A DNA stretch of 62,102 nucleotides from an uncultured Prevotellaceae bacterium (lineage in GTDB: Bacteria > Bacteroidota > Bacteroidia > Bacteroidales > Bacteroidaceae): NCBI GenBank assembly GCA_900321965.1, contig ONYA01000038.1, positions 1 through 62,102 of the forward strand, given 5' to 3'. Under the pieces are notes generated by a model. It was not told the DNA's origin and did not search any database. It saw only the letters and a program-made list of their open reading frames with translations. The position numbers were made by a program, and so were the translations under genes. Below, one piece after another: positions 8,022 through 15,817 of this stretch; within the stretch, counting starts at the first letter, position 1; each line of letters starts with the position of its first letter.

Positions 8022-8138
8022 ATGGAGGATAAGCTTATGTCAACTAAAACAAAACTCAACGAAGAAGAGTTGAAACTCAACCTGCAACCGGATGACGATT
8101 ACTCGCCTGAAGTAGAAACTTCCATCTGGTACAACTAA
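8022..8138 (+). CDS. Orphan 38-residue acidic peptide
   Basis: ATG at 8022 (or 8037, giving 33 residues) to TAA at 8138. The peptide has a lysine-rich start (MSTKTKLNEEELKLNLQ), an acidic middle (PDDDYSPEVET) and an aromatic end (SIWYN). It is flanked by a good promoter (7992-7999) and a strong intrinsic terminator (8150-8178), so it is a monocistronic unit of about 180 bp. GGAGGATAAG precedes the second ATG, a plausible ribosome binding site, which favours the 33-residue form. No family recognised. A leader-core layout of the kind seen in ribosomally made modified peptides is possible, but no modifying enzyme is adjacent. A small regulatory or stress peptide is equally possible. Confidence 0.6.
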   Translation: MEDKLMSTKTKLNEEELKLNLQPDDDYSPEVETSIWYN

Positions 8139-8149
8139 ATCAATAAAAG

Positions 8150-8178
8150 CGCGCTGAACCGTGATTCAGCGCGTTTTT
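8150..8178 (+). terminator. Intrinsic terminator after the orphan peptide
   Basis: CGCGCTGAA, 6-nt loop, TTCAGCGCG, then TTTTT: a perfect 9-bp stem with a U-run, 11 bp after the peptide stop codon. Confidence 0.9.
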
Positions 8179-8180
8179 AT

Positions 8181-8211
8181 TTGTACATTCCACTTATTAT
8201 TACTACCTTTG
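8181..8211 (+). promoter_or_regulatory. Promoter for the TerC-family gene
   Basis: TTG at 8181-8183, 20 bp, TACCTTTG at 8204-8211, then 18 bp to the ATG at 8230. It abuts the preceding terminator. Confidence 0.7.
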
Positions 8212-8229
8212 TGGCCAAATTTGAGTGGA

Positions 8230-9231
8230 ATGGAACTGATGGGTATGCCCTTGTGGGCGTGGATAGTATTCTACATATTGGTGTTGCTGATGCTGATTGC
8301 TGACCTGAAGATGTTCGGCAAGAAGGGACAGCATGAGGTAGGCGTTGGTGAGGCGTTGAAGATGACCGCCGTGTGGATTGGCGTGTCGCTGGTGTTCTGC
8401 GCTGGCATCTACCAGTTCTATCCCGTCGATTCGCATGAGAAGGCGATGGAATTCCTTGCCGGCTACCTGATAGAGAAATCGTTGTCGATGGACAACCTCT
8501 TTGTCTTCCTCATGCTCTTCTCATTCTTTGGCGTTGAGCGGAAGTATCAGCATGAGGTGCTCTTTTGGGGCATCTTCGGCGCACTGGTGCTACGCAGCAT
8601 TTTTATTTTTGCCGGTGCCGCTATGGTGGAGCGCTTCGAGTGGATCTTAGGACTCTTCGGCCTGTTCCTCGTCTACACCGGCTTCAAGATGTTCGGCCAT
8701 GACGACGACGAAAACGTCGACCCATCGAAGAACATCTTTGTCAAGCTGTTCAAGAAGTTCTTTCCTGTCAGCGACAAGATGCACGGTGGCGACTTCTTCG
8801 TCGTCGAAAACGGACGACGGTTGGCCACCCCGCTGCTCATTGCCCTCATCGTCATCGAGACCACCGACGTGGCGTTCGCCGTCGACAGCATCCCCGCCGT
8901 CTTCTCCGTCAGCCGCGATCCGTTCATCGTGCTCACCTCGAACATCTTCGCCATCCTCGGCCTGCGTGCCCTTTATTTCGCCTTAGCTGCCATAGCCAAG
9001 TATTTCGGCTACCTGAAGTATGGCTTGGGCATCATCCTGAGCTTCGTGGGCGTCAAGATGCTGCTGACAATGGACGACTATGTCAACCCGATTGTCCATG
9101 CCCTCGGCTTAAAGCTGGATATGCCTCACATCGAGGTGCCCACACCCCTGTCGCTGGCCATCATCTTCGGTGTGCTGCTGCTCTCCATCCTGCTCTCGGT
9201 CGTTGTCAATAAGCAAAAAGCCTCAAAATAA
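8230..9231 (+). CDS. TerC/Alx-family integral membrane protein
   Basis: 333 residues from the ATG at 8230, just downstream of a promoter. The protein has about nine hydrophobic segments. It carries the TerC signatures: FLAGYLIEKSLSMDNLFVFL with the conserved acidic residues of the membrane core, ERKYQHEVLFWGIFGALVLR, and TTDVAFAVDSIPAVFSVSRD. TerC/Alx proteins act in the inner membrane in metal (manganese) homeostasis and in loading metal onto exported proteins; the old name reflects tellurite resistance. It stands alone, followed by a tRNA with its own promoter. The family call is firm; the metal specificity is not visible. Confidence 0.92.
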   Translation: MELMGMPLWAWIVFYILVLLMLIADLKMFGKKGQHEVGVGEALKMTAVWIGVSLVFCAGIYQFYPVDSHEKAMEFLAGYLIEKSLSMDNLFVFLMLFSFFGVERKYQHEVLFWGIFGALVLRSIFIFAGAAMVERFEWILGLFGLFLVYTGFKMFGHDDDENVDPSKNIFVKLFKKFFPVSDKMHGGDFFVVENGRRLATPLLIALIVIETTDVAFAVDSIPAVFSVSRDPFIVLTSNIFAILGLRALYFALAAIAKYFGYLKYGLGIILSFVGVKMLLTMDDYVNPIVHALGLKLDMPHIEVPTPLSLAIIFGVLLLSILLSVVVNKQKASK

Positions 9232-9232
9232 T

Positions 9233-9263
9233 TTGGTCGTTTCTCTTTTTTAACGTACCTTTG
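9233..9263 (+). promoter_or_regulatory. Promoter for tRNA-Arg
   Basis: TTG at 9233-9235, 20 bp spacer, TACCTTTG at 9256-9263, 16 bp before the mature tRNA. It probably also serves the peptidase gene that follows. Confidence 0.7.
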
Positions 9264-9279
9264 CACCCACATAAAGGCT

Positions 9280-9351
9280 GCCCTGATAGTTAAATGGATA
9301 TAACAAGGCTCTCCTAAAGCTTAGTTCCGAGTTCGATTCTCGGTCGGGGTA
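9280..9351 (+). tRNA. tRNA-Arg (anticodon CCU)
   Basis: Folded by eye. Acceptor GCCCTGA pairs with TCGGGGT (two G-U pairs). The D arm is GTTA/TAAC. The anticodon stem is AGGCT/AGCTT around loop CTCCTAA, giving anticodon CCT for AGG codons. The T arm is CCGAG-TTCGATT-CTCGG and the discriminator base is A at 9351. CCA is not directly encoded (CACCA follows). The next coding sequence starts 7 bp downstream. Confidence 0.9.
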
Positions 9352-9358
9352 CACCAAA

Positions 9359-10603
9359 ATGTCTATGCAATACAATACAACAACCCTGCCTAACGGTCTT
9401 AGGATTATTCACCTCCCGTCAACATCGCCCGTCGTCTACTGCGGCTACCAGATAGCGGCAGGGACGCGTCATGAGTTGGCAGGCGAGGAGGGACTGGCGC
9501 ACTTCTGCGAACACGTCACCTTCAAGGGAACGGAGCGTCGCAACGCCCTGCAGATCATCAATGGGCTGGAGAAGCTTGGCGGCGAGCTGAACGCCTTCAC
9601 TAACAAGGAGGACACGACGTTCTACGCCGCCATCCATCGTGACCATTTCAGCAAGGCTGTCAACCTGCTGACGGACATCGTCTTCCACAGCCAGTATCCG
9701 CAGACGGAGATTGACAGGGAGGTTGACGTCATCTGCGACGAGATAGAAAGCTATAATGACTCGCCAGCAGAGCTGATTTACGACGAGTTTGAGAACATCC
9801 TCTTCAAGGGGCACCCATTAGGCCATAACATCCTGGGCCAGGCCGAACAGCTGCGCACCTATACCACCGAAGACGCCTTGCGTTTTACGCGGCGACACTA
9901 CCGCCCAGACAATGCTGTGTTCTTTGTCTACGGTGATGTGGACTTCCGACGTGTGGTGCGCTTGGTAGAGGGGATGATGGGGGCTCTAGGACCTATGAGT
10001 CCTATGAGTCCTATGAGTCCTATAGGACCTATAAGTCCTATGAGACCTATAGGCTGCCAGACCATTACCCGCCAGAAGGGCACGCACCAGGCTCATGTCA
10101 TTATGGGCTGCAGGGCTTACGACATTAATCACCCGCGACGCATCGCCCTCTACCTGCTGAACAACCTGCTGGGCGGACCCGGAATGAACTCGCTGCTGAA
10201 CCTGTCGCTCCGTGAACGCAACGGACTGGTCTATACCGTTGAGAGCTCGATGGTGAGCTACAGTGATACGGGGCTGTGGACGGTCTACTTCGGCTGCGAT
10301 CCGCACGACGTTAACAAGTGTTGCCGGTTAGTGCGCCACCAGTTGGACCGTCTGATAGAAAAACCGCTCAGCCGCTCGCAGTTAGCGACGGCCAAGCAGC
10401 AGATAAAAGGTCAGATAGCCATTGCCTGTGACAACCGCGAAAACTTTGCCCTCGATTTCGGCCGGAGTTTTCTCCATAACGGCAAGGAGAAAGACCTCGA
10501 CAGGCTCTTTCAGCAGATTGACGCCGTCACGGCTGAAGAGATACAGCAGGTAGCTAACGAGCTGTTCGACCCAGAGAAGATGACGACGCTGATTTACCGG
10601 TAA
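9359..10603 (+). CDS. M16-family zinc metallopeptidase
   Basis: 414 residues from the ATG at 9359 (an ATG at 9365 is equally plausible). The inverted zinc motif HxxEH is present as HFCEH (H48, E51, H52), with the distal glutamate region EREVDVICDEIESYNDSP. The N-terminal M16 domain spans about 1-200 and the second M16_C domain about 235-410 (GPGMNSLLNLSLRERNGLVY). There is no signal peptide, so it is probably cytoplasmic; the family also includes processing peptidases. A run of in-frame 9-bp repeats inserts GPMSPMSPMSPIGPISPMRP between the two domains (about residues 209-231), where a linker would tolerate it. It has no promoter separate from that of the tRNA. Confidence 0.9.
   Translation: MSMQYNTTTLPNGLRIIHLPSTSPVVYCGYQIAAGTRHELAGEEGLAHFCEHVTFKGTERRNALQIINGLEKLGGELNAFTNKEDTTFYAAIHRDHFSKAVNLLTDIVFHSQYPQTEIDREVDVICDEIESYNDSPAELIYDEFENILFKGHPLGHNILGQAEQLRTYTTEDALRFTRRHYRPDNAVFFVYGDVDFRRVVRLVEGMMGALGPMSPMSPMSPIGPISPMRPIGCQTITRQKGTHQAHVIMGCRAYDINHPRRIALYLLNNLLGGPGMNSLLNLSLRERNGLVYTVESSMVSYSDTGLWTVYFGCDPHDVNKCCRLVRHQLDRLIEKPLSRSQLATAKQQIKGQIAIACDNRENFALDFGRSFLHNGKEKDLDRLFQQIDAVTAEEIQQVANELFDPEKMTTLIYR
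9985..10053 (+). repeat. In-frame 9-bp tandem repeats inside the M16 gene
   Basis: Variants of CCTATGAGT and CCTATAGGA follow one another about seven times. Because the unit is 9 bp the frame is kept, giving a Pro/Met/Ser-rich linker. Confidence 0.85.
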
Positions 10604-10660
10604 TTCGCTCGTGAAAACGTCTCTTTCATTCACGCGCGCAGGGATGTAAACTTTTGTTGC

Positions 10661-11158
10661 TTATACCGCAGCGCGCAGGTAGTGGCGCATTTCTCGGCGG
10701 GCAAGGCCGAGACGGTTCTCGACGGTTTTATAGTTCTCGCCCGTCTCAGCAGAGATTTCGCTGACACGCATGCCGCCGAGAATGTGCATACGGTAGATCG
10801 TACGGCAGTTTTCGGGGATGCGAGCCAGACCACGTTCCATCTGCTCGATGATGTCGGCAGCAAAAAAGACCGATTCCATCGAGGAATTTCCCGTACAGGT
10901 ATTTTGGATATAGTGTTCGTACTCGTAGCGGAAGGCGCGACGGCGGAAGTGGTCGTTTACCAAATTGCGGCAAACGGTGAAGACGAGGGCAGGCAGTGTC
11001 TGCTCCGTCAGCATCTTGTTGGTGGTCAAGATGCGGAAAAAAGTATTTTGGACGATGTCTTCAGCCTCGTCCGAATCACCCAACCGAGCGCTGGCGTAGG
11101 TCAGCAGCTCGGCTCGGTGACTTGAGTAATAGTTGGAAATAAGTGATTTCTTATTCAT
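10661..11158 (-). CDS. ECF-type RNA polymerase sigma factor
   Basis: 165 residues from the ATG at 11158 (an ATG at 11164 would add two). Region 2 is at about 10-75 (YYSSHRAELLTYASARLGDS, DEAEDIVQNTFFRIL) and region 4 at about 110-160 (IPENCRTIYRMHILGGMRVS, ETGENYKTVENRLGLARREM). It overlaps the end of the GH43 gene by 8 bp, so it is translated as the last gene of the symporter-GH43-sigma operon. No anti-sigma gene or FecR-like partner is beside it, unlike most ECF factors of Bacteroidota glycan systems. Its position suggests control of sugar-use genes, by inference only. Confidence 0.88.
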   Translation of the reverse strand: MNKKSLISNYYSSHRAELLTYASARLGDSDEAEDIVQNTFFRILTTNKMLTEQTLPALVFTVCRNLVNDHFRRRAFRYEYEHYIQNTCTGNSSMESVFFAADIIEQMERGLARIPENCRTIYRMHILGGMRVSEISAETGENYKTVENRLGLARREMRHYLRAAV

Positions 11159-12188
11159 TGACAACGGGCTTAATCGTGCCGTCCTCGTTGTAGTAGAGGC
11201 GCTGCACTTTCAGCGAACGCAGGTGGGTGATATCGTTCGAGGGCACGCAGTCGTGATAGCACAGATACCACTGTCCCTTGTACTCCACGATGCTGTGGTG
11301 GGTGGTCCAGCCTACGACGGGCTCGAGGATGACGCCCTGATAAGTGAACGGGCCGTAAGGCGAATCGCCGATGGCGTAGCAGAGATAGTGGCTGTCGCCG
11401 GTGGAGTATGAGAAGTAGTACTTACCGTTGTACTTATGCATCCACGAAGCCTCGAAGAAGCGGTGCGGATCGCCGGCACGCAGGGGCTGGCCGTCCTTGT
11501 CGAGGATGACCACCTGACGCGGTGCCTCTGCAAACTGCATGACGTCGTCGCTCATGCGGACCACGGCACTGGGAATAGCCGGGGAGTCGGCCTGGGTGAA
11601 GAGTTCACCCTGATGGTCGGGAGCGGCACCGAGGTCGGTAAGACCGTTCTCGTCGCCGTACTTTCCGAGGACAGGAGCCTGACCGTTAGGCAGCGGGCGC
11701 CACCACTGCAGCTGTCCGCCCCAGAGACCGCCGAAGAAACAGTAGATCTGACCATCGTCGTCCTTGAAGACGCAGGGGTCGATGGAGAACGAGCCGCGGA
11801 TGGGCTGATCCTGAGGTACGAACGGGCCTTCGGGCTTGTCGGCCACGGCTACGCCGAGGTGGAACACGCCGTCGTAACCCTTGGCAGAGAAGATGAGGTA
11901 GTACTTGCCGTCCTTCTCGACGACGTCGTTGTCCCACATCTGCTTCTCGGCCCACTTCACCTGGTCGACGTCGAGGATGACGCCGTGGTCGGTAGCCTCG
12001 TCGTTCTCGATGTCATCCCACGAAAGCACGTGGTAGTCGCGCATCTGGAAGTGACCGCCGTCGTCGTCGAAACACTCGCCGGCGTCCCAGTCGTGACTGG
12101 GATAGATGTACAGGCGTCCGTTAAACACATTGGCCGAGGGGTCGGCCATATAGTCATTGGGGAATAGGTAACGCGGAAGTTTTGCCAT
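11151..12188 (-). CDS. GH43 glycosidase (xylosidase/arabinofuranosidase type), cytoplasmic
   Basis: 345 residues with no signal peptide. The five-bladed propeller signatures of GH43 are visible: base aspartate D16 in MADPSANVF, second aspartate in FSIDPCVFKDDDG, and the acid glutamate in FFEASWMHKYNGKYY. Family members remove xylose or arabinose from oligosaccharides. Being cytoplasmic and encoded 69 bp after a GPH-type symporter, it probably hydrolyses short xylo- or arabino-oligosaccharides after import. Its length equals one catalytic domain with no accessory module. The downstream sigma-factor gene overlaps its stop codon. Confidence 0.88.
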   Translation of the reverse strand: MAKLPRYLFPNDYMADPSANVFNGRLYIYPSHDWDAGECFDDDGGHFQMRDYHVLSWDDIENDEATDHGVILDVDQVKWAEKQMWDNDVVEKDGKYYLIFSAKGYDGVFHLGVAVADKPEGPFVPQDQPIRGSFSIDPCVFKDDDGQIYCFFGGLWGGQLQWWRPLPNGQAPVLGKYGDENGLTDLGAAPDHQGELFTQADSPAIPSAVVRMSDDVMQFAEAPRQVVILDKDGQPLRAGDPHRFFEASWMHKYNGKYYFSYSTGDSHYLCYAIGDSPYGPFTYQGVILEPVVGWTTHHSIVEYKGQWYLCYHDCVPSNDITHLRSLKVQRLYYNEDGTIKPVVNE

Positions 12189-12192
12189 ATTG

Positions 12193-12257
12193 CTTTTCGT
12201 TTTTTCGATTTTTCGTTTATTCGTTTAATCGTTTATTCGCTTAATCGATAATTCGAT
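12193..12257. repeat. Octamer repeats between symporter and GH43 genes
   Basis: Degenerate 8-bp units such as TTTATTCG and TTTAATCG fill nearly the whole gap between the two genes. There is no promoter-like element here, which is consistent with one transcript. Confidence 0.7.
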
Positions 12258-13682
12258 TTATTGATTACGTGATTCTATCTTACGGTTAATGTCGTCGATG
12301 ACCTCGTCGCTGAGTTCATATTTCGAGATGATGAACATAGCCAAGACAAGCAGCAGGGCGGGGATGATGCAGACGAGCCAGCGGATACCCTCCTGTGCCA
12401 GCGGATCCTGGAGTTCCAGGTCGTTCATGAAGTAGGCACCGGCAGCATTACCCACAGACATCATGGCGAAGGCCGTGATGAAGAACAGGGCGATGATGCG
12501 GAGAGGACGGTTACGCATGAACTCCATCCACAGGTCGCTGACCTTCACGTTCTCCGACTCCGAAGCATCCATAACGACGCGCTCTTTGGTCTGAGAGAAG
12601 CAGAAAATGAGAAGGCCGAGACCGACGAGCGAGTAGATCAGCATCGTTGTAAACCATGCACCGGGGTCTTTCGGCAGTGTCGTAGCTTCCTCTGCAGGCA
12701 CGTAGTTGGTCATGGCGAGTACCAGTCCGGGAACTACGCCGCCTAATGCCATACCAGCCTTGAAGAAGATACCCGTCAGGGCGTTGACGATACCGGCGAT
12801 GCGGCGGCCTGTCGTGTATTCTGCATACGAGATAACCTCTGGAATGAGTGCCCACATGTAACCTGTAGCGACGATGACACCCGTCGACTTGATGAACTGG
12901 GCGATATAGACCAGCGTGATATTCTCCTTTACGGTGCCCATCTTGCTGATAATGTAGAGCATGGCCATACCGAGGATGGCGACAGTGAGGAAGATGTAGA
13001 ACATATTCTTCTTACCCACCTTTTTCTTAATAGCAGGTACTAAAGGCATGAAGATGAACGAGGGCAGAGAACCTAAGCCCATAAACAGTGCCATCTCGAT
13101 GGGCAGCGTCTGCGACGAGGCAAAGATAGCCACAAGGATAGGCACACCAGCCGATACAGCCAGACCACCGACGTTGGCCATGAACATACGGACGGAGGTC
13201 AGAATGGTGATCTCGTCAGTGTCGCGTGTCAGCGATGAGTTCAAGGCACCGTAAGGCACATTAATTAATGTGTAGAGCATCGACATACCGACGTATGTGA
13301 TGTAGGCATAGATCAGCGAGGGTGCGAAACCGTTCCAGAAGCAGAGGATGGCCAGTATCGTCAAGGGGATACCACCCATCACGAGGTAAGAGCGGTACTT
13401 GCCGAGACTGGGGTTGTGTTTGTCGACGAATGTGCCGACGAGGGGATCCCAGAGGACGTCAACCAAACGTACGACTAAGAACATGGTTCCAGCGAGTCCG
13501 GCTGACTTGGCTGCATCGCCACCGAGTACATAGACGTCGGTGTAGAAAAACAGCAGATACATACAGATGGTCTGGTAGATCAGATTCTGGGCCAGGTCAC
13601 CAGCACCAAAGCCGATGCGCTGTACCCACGACAGCTTGTAGAAGCCTTTCGATTCTTGAGAAGATGTTGTCATTTCCTTCAT
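12258..13682 (-). CDS. GPH-family sugar:cation symporter
   Basis: 474 residues, twelve predicted membrane segments. Features of the glycoside-pentoside-hexuronide symporters are visible: GFGAGDLAQNLIYQTICMYL near the N-terminus, RLVDVLWDPLVGTFVDK after segment 2, and SYAEYTTGRRIAGIVNALTG in the central part. These transporters bring in xylosides, melibiose or uronides with Na+ or H+. It is the first gene of the minus-strand operon with GH43 and the sigma factor; a -7 element TATCTTTG (minus strand) lies at 13714-13721. The partner enzymes favour xylo- or arabino-oligosaccharides as substrate. The start at 13682 or 13673 cannot be separated. Confidence 0.9.
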   Translation of the reverse strand: MKEMTTSSQESKGFYKLSWVQRIGFGAGDLAQNLIYQTICMYLLFFYTDVYVLGGDAAKSAGLAGTMFLVVRLVDVLWDPLVGTFVDKHNPSLGKYRSYLVMGGIPLTILAILCFWNGFAPSLIYAYITYVGMSMLYTLINVPYGALNSSLTRDTDEITILTSVRMFMANVGGLAVSAGVPILVAIFASSQTLPIEMALFMGLGSLPSFIFMPLVPAIKKKVGKKNMFYIFLTVAILGMAMLYIISKMGTVKENITLVYIAQFIKSTGVIVATGYMWALIPEVISYAEYTTGRRIAGIVNALTGIFFKAGMALGGVVPGLVLAMTNYVPAEEATTLPKDPGAWFTTMLIYSLVGLGLLIFCFSQTKERVVMDASESENVKVSDLWMEFMRNRPLRIIALFFITAFAMMSVGNAAGAYFMNDLELQDPLAQEGIRWLVCIIPALLLVLAMFIISKYELSDEVIDDINRKIESRNQ

Positions 13683-13713
13683 CCTGTTTTGATTGTTGTT
13701 AGGTTTACGACTG

Positions 13714-13721
13714 CAAAGATA
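13714..13721 (-). promoter_or_regulatory. Promoter -7 element for the symporter operon
   Basis: Minus strand TATCTTTG, 31 bp before the start codon at 13682. Confidence 0.6.
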
Positions 13722-13828
13722 AGGATTTATTTCATAAATGGCAGACGCGAAATGTTACGGATGCCTTTCAAATTGTATCATTTGAGAAAAAAACAGCAAT
13801 TCTTTCCCTTTCCATCGCTTTTTTTTGC

Positions 13829-13836
13829 TATTTTTG
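13829..13836 (+). promoter_or_regulatory. Promoter -7 element for the SASA esterase
   Basis: TATTTTTG, matching TAnnTTTG, 23 bp before the ATG at 13860. Confidence 0.55.
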
Positions 13837-13859
13837 CATCAAAAACCTATCTATGAATT

Positions 13860-15800
13860 ATGTACAAGAAAGCTCTTCTTTGGGTAGCAGCACTGACCTG
13901 CTCCTTACTGTTAAATGCTAAGGTAACATTGCCACAACTGTTTCAGGACGGTATGGTCTTGCAACGTGGCAAGATGATTCCCGTATGGGGTAAGGCCGAT
14001 GCTGGCGAGACCGTTATTGTTACCCTGAACAAAAAGAAGGTCACCGCTACCGCCGACGGTAGCGGTCGCTGGTACGTTCAACTGCCGGCGATGAAAGCGG
14101 GCGGTCCGCTGACGCTGACCGTTAATGACATAGAACTCAAGGACGTTATGGTGGGCGATGTCTGGCTCTTGTCTGGTCAGTCGAACATTGATGTGACCGT
14201 TGAGCGCGTCTACCCGTGGTATACGAAAGATATTGACAGCTATGAAAATCCGCTAATACGCCTTTTCCGTGTTCAGAACGAGACTGATACGCATGGCGTG
14301 CGTGACGACATACGTCCGACGAACATCAACTGGAAACCTGTCACGAAGCAGAACGCATGGCTGTTTTCAGCCGTGGGCTATTTCTTGGGCCGTCGGCAGT
14401 TTGATAAGACTGGTGTGGCACAGGGTGTCATCGTCAACAGCTGGGGCGGCACGCCTATTGAGGCCTGGATCAGCGCCGATTCCTTGCAGCAGGACTTCCC
14501 CATGATGGTGGAGCGTACCCGTCTTTATCAGAACGACGATTATGTCCGGACACAGATGCGGGCCAATATGCAGATGAACCAGCAGTGGAGTAAACAACTT
14601 GACGAGAAAGATCCAGGAAAACAGCAGGACTTTACCGCTTTTGACTACGACGATTCTGGTTGGGAGAAAGTGGAACAATACTCGATGAAATGGGCAAAAA
14701 ATGGCTCCCGTGGCATCATTGGTAGTATTTGGCTGCGCCAGCACGTCAATGTCGACAAGGCACATGCCGGACAGCCCGCCCGCCTGTTGCTTGGTACGCT
14801 GTATGACGCTGATGTCACCTATGTCAATGGCCGGCAGGTAGGTTCTACGGGTTACCAATACCCGCCGCGTCGCTATGACCTGCCCGAAGGACTGCTCCGC
14901 GAGGGCGATAACGTCATTACCATTCGCTTTATCAATAAGAGCGGTGCGGTACACTTCATCAAGGAGAAGCCCTATCTGATAGCTTTCGGCGACGACCGTC
15001 TGAGTATCAATCCGCTACCGAAGGACGTTATTCCGCTGAGCACCACTTGGCTGCATCATGCCGGTGCCGAGATGCCGCCGTGCCCTGGTGCTGACGTGTC
15101 ACTTCAGAACCTGCCCACCACGCTCTACAATGCTGTCCTCTATCCCCTGGCCCCCTATGCACTATCTGGTGTTGTCTGGTATCAGGGAGAATCGAATGCC
15201 GGCAATCCGAAACCGTACGAGCAGCTGTTGACCAAGCTGATTACGGGCTGGCGCCAATTGTGGCAACAGCCTGAGCTGCCTTTTACCATTGTGCAGTTAG
15301 CTAATTATTTGGAACCATCAGACAAACCGCAACGTAGTAGTTGGGCACAGTTGCGCGAGGCGCAGCGACTCACAGCCAAGAAGTTACCAGCCGTGGAATT
15401 GGCTTCGGCCATCGATTTAGGTGAGACGGTCGACATTCACCCCCTGCGAAAGCGGGAGGTGGCTGAGCGTATTGGTCTCTGTTTTGACCGTATTGTCTAC
15501 AAAAACAACAAGGTAAAACTGATGCCCGAGATTGTCAGCACCCACGTTGATGGCCAGACTGTTACGTTGACCTTTGACCAGCCTTTGCGTCAGTGTGCCG
15601 AACTGTATGAGTTTGAGTTGGCTGGCAGCGACGGCCGTTTTCAGAACGCCACAGCTCATACTGAGGGTAATACCATCGTCATTACCTCACCAATAGCTCA
15701 GCCCGTTCGTGTTCGCCATGCTTGGAAGGACAATCCCATACGGCTGAATGCCTACGCTGAGTCGGGGCTGCCAGTAGGACCGTTTGAGCAACCTTTGTAA
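13860..15800 (+). CDS. Sialate O-acetylesterase-like carbohydrate esterase
   Basis: 646 residues. The signal peptide ends near LLLNAKV. An N-terminal beta-sandwich precedes an SGNH/SASA esterase domain that is split by an inserted jelly-roll (about 255-380). The catalytic Ser is in SGQSN (S108), the oxyanion block is WYQGESNAGNP, and the Asp/His block is DIHPLRK (H527). Enzymes of this family remove acetyl groups from sialic acid or from plant polysaccharides. The surrounding GH67, GH51 and GH43 genes make xylan or pectin deacetylation in the periplasm more likely than sialate. It converges with GH67 (17-bp gap). Confidence 0.87.
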   Translation: MYKKALLWVAALTCSLLLNAKVTLPQLFQDGMVLQRGKMIPVWGKADAGETVIVTLNKKKVTATADGSGRWYVQLPAMKAGGPLTLTVNDIELKDVMVGDVWLLSGQSNIDVTVERVYPWYTKDIDSYENPLIRLFRVQNETDTHGVRDDIRPTNINWKPVTKQNAWLFSAVGYFLGRRQFDKTGVAQGVIVNSWGGTPIEAWISADSLQQDFPMMVERTRLYQNDDYVRTQMRANMQMNQQWSKQLDEKDPGKQQDFTAFDYDDSGWEKVEQYSMKWAKNGSRGIIGSIWLRQHVNVDKAHAGQPARLLLGTLYDADVTYVNGRQVGSTGYQYPPRRYDLPEGLLREGDNVITIRFINKSGAVHFIKEKPYLIAFGDDRLSINPLPKDVIPLSTTWLHHAGAEMPPCPGADVSLQNLPTTLYNAVLYPLAPYALSGVVWYQGESNAGNPKPYEQLLTKLITGWRQLWQQPELPFTIVQLANYLEPSDKPQRSSWAQLREAQRLTAKKLPAVELASAIDLGETVDIHPLRKREVAERIGLCFDRIVYKNNKVKLMPEIVSTHVDGQTVTLTFDQPLRQCAELYEFELAGSDGRFQNATAHTEGNTIVITSPIAQPVRVRHAWKDNPIRLNAYAESGLPVGPFEQPL

Positions 15801-15817
15801 TACGTGCCCAAAAGCAA

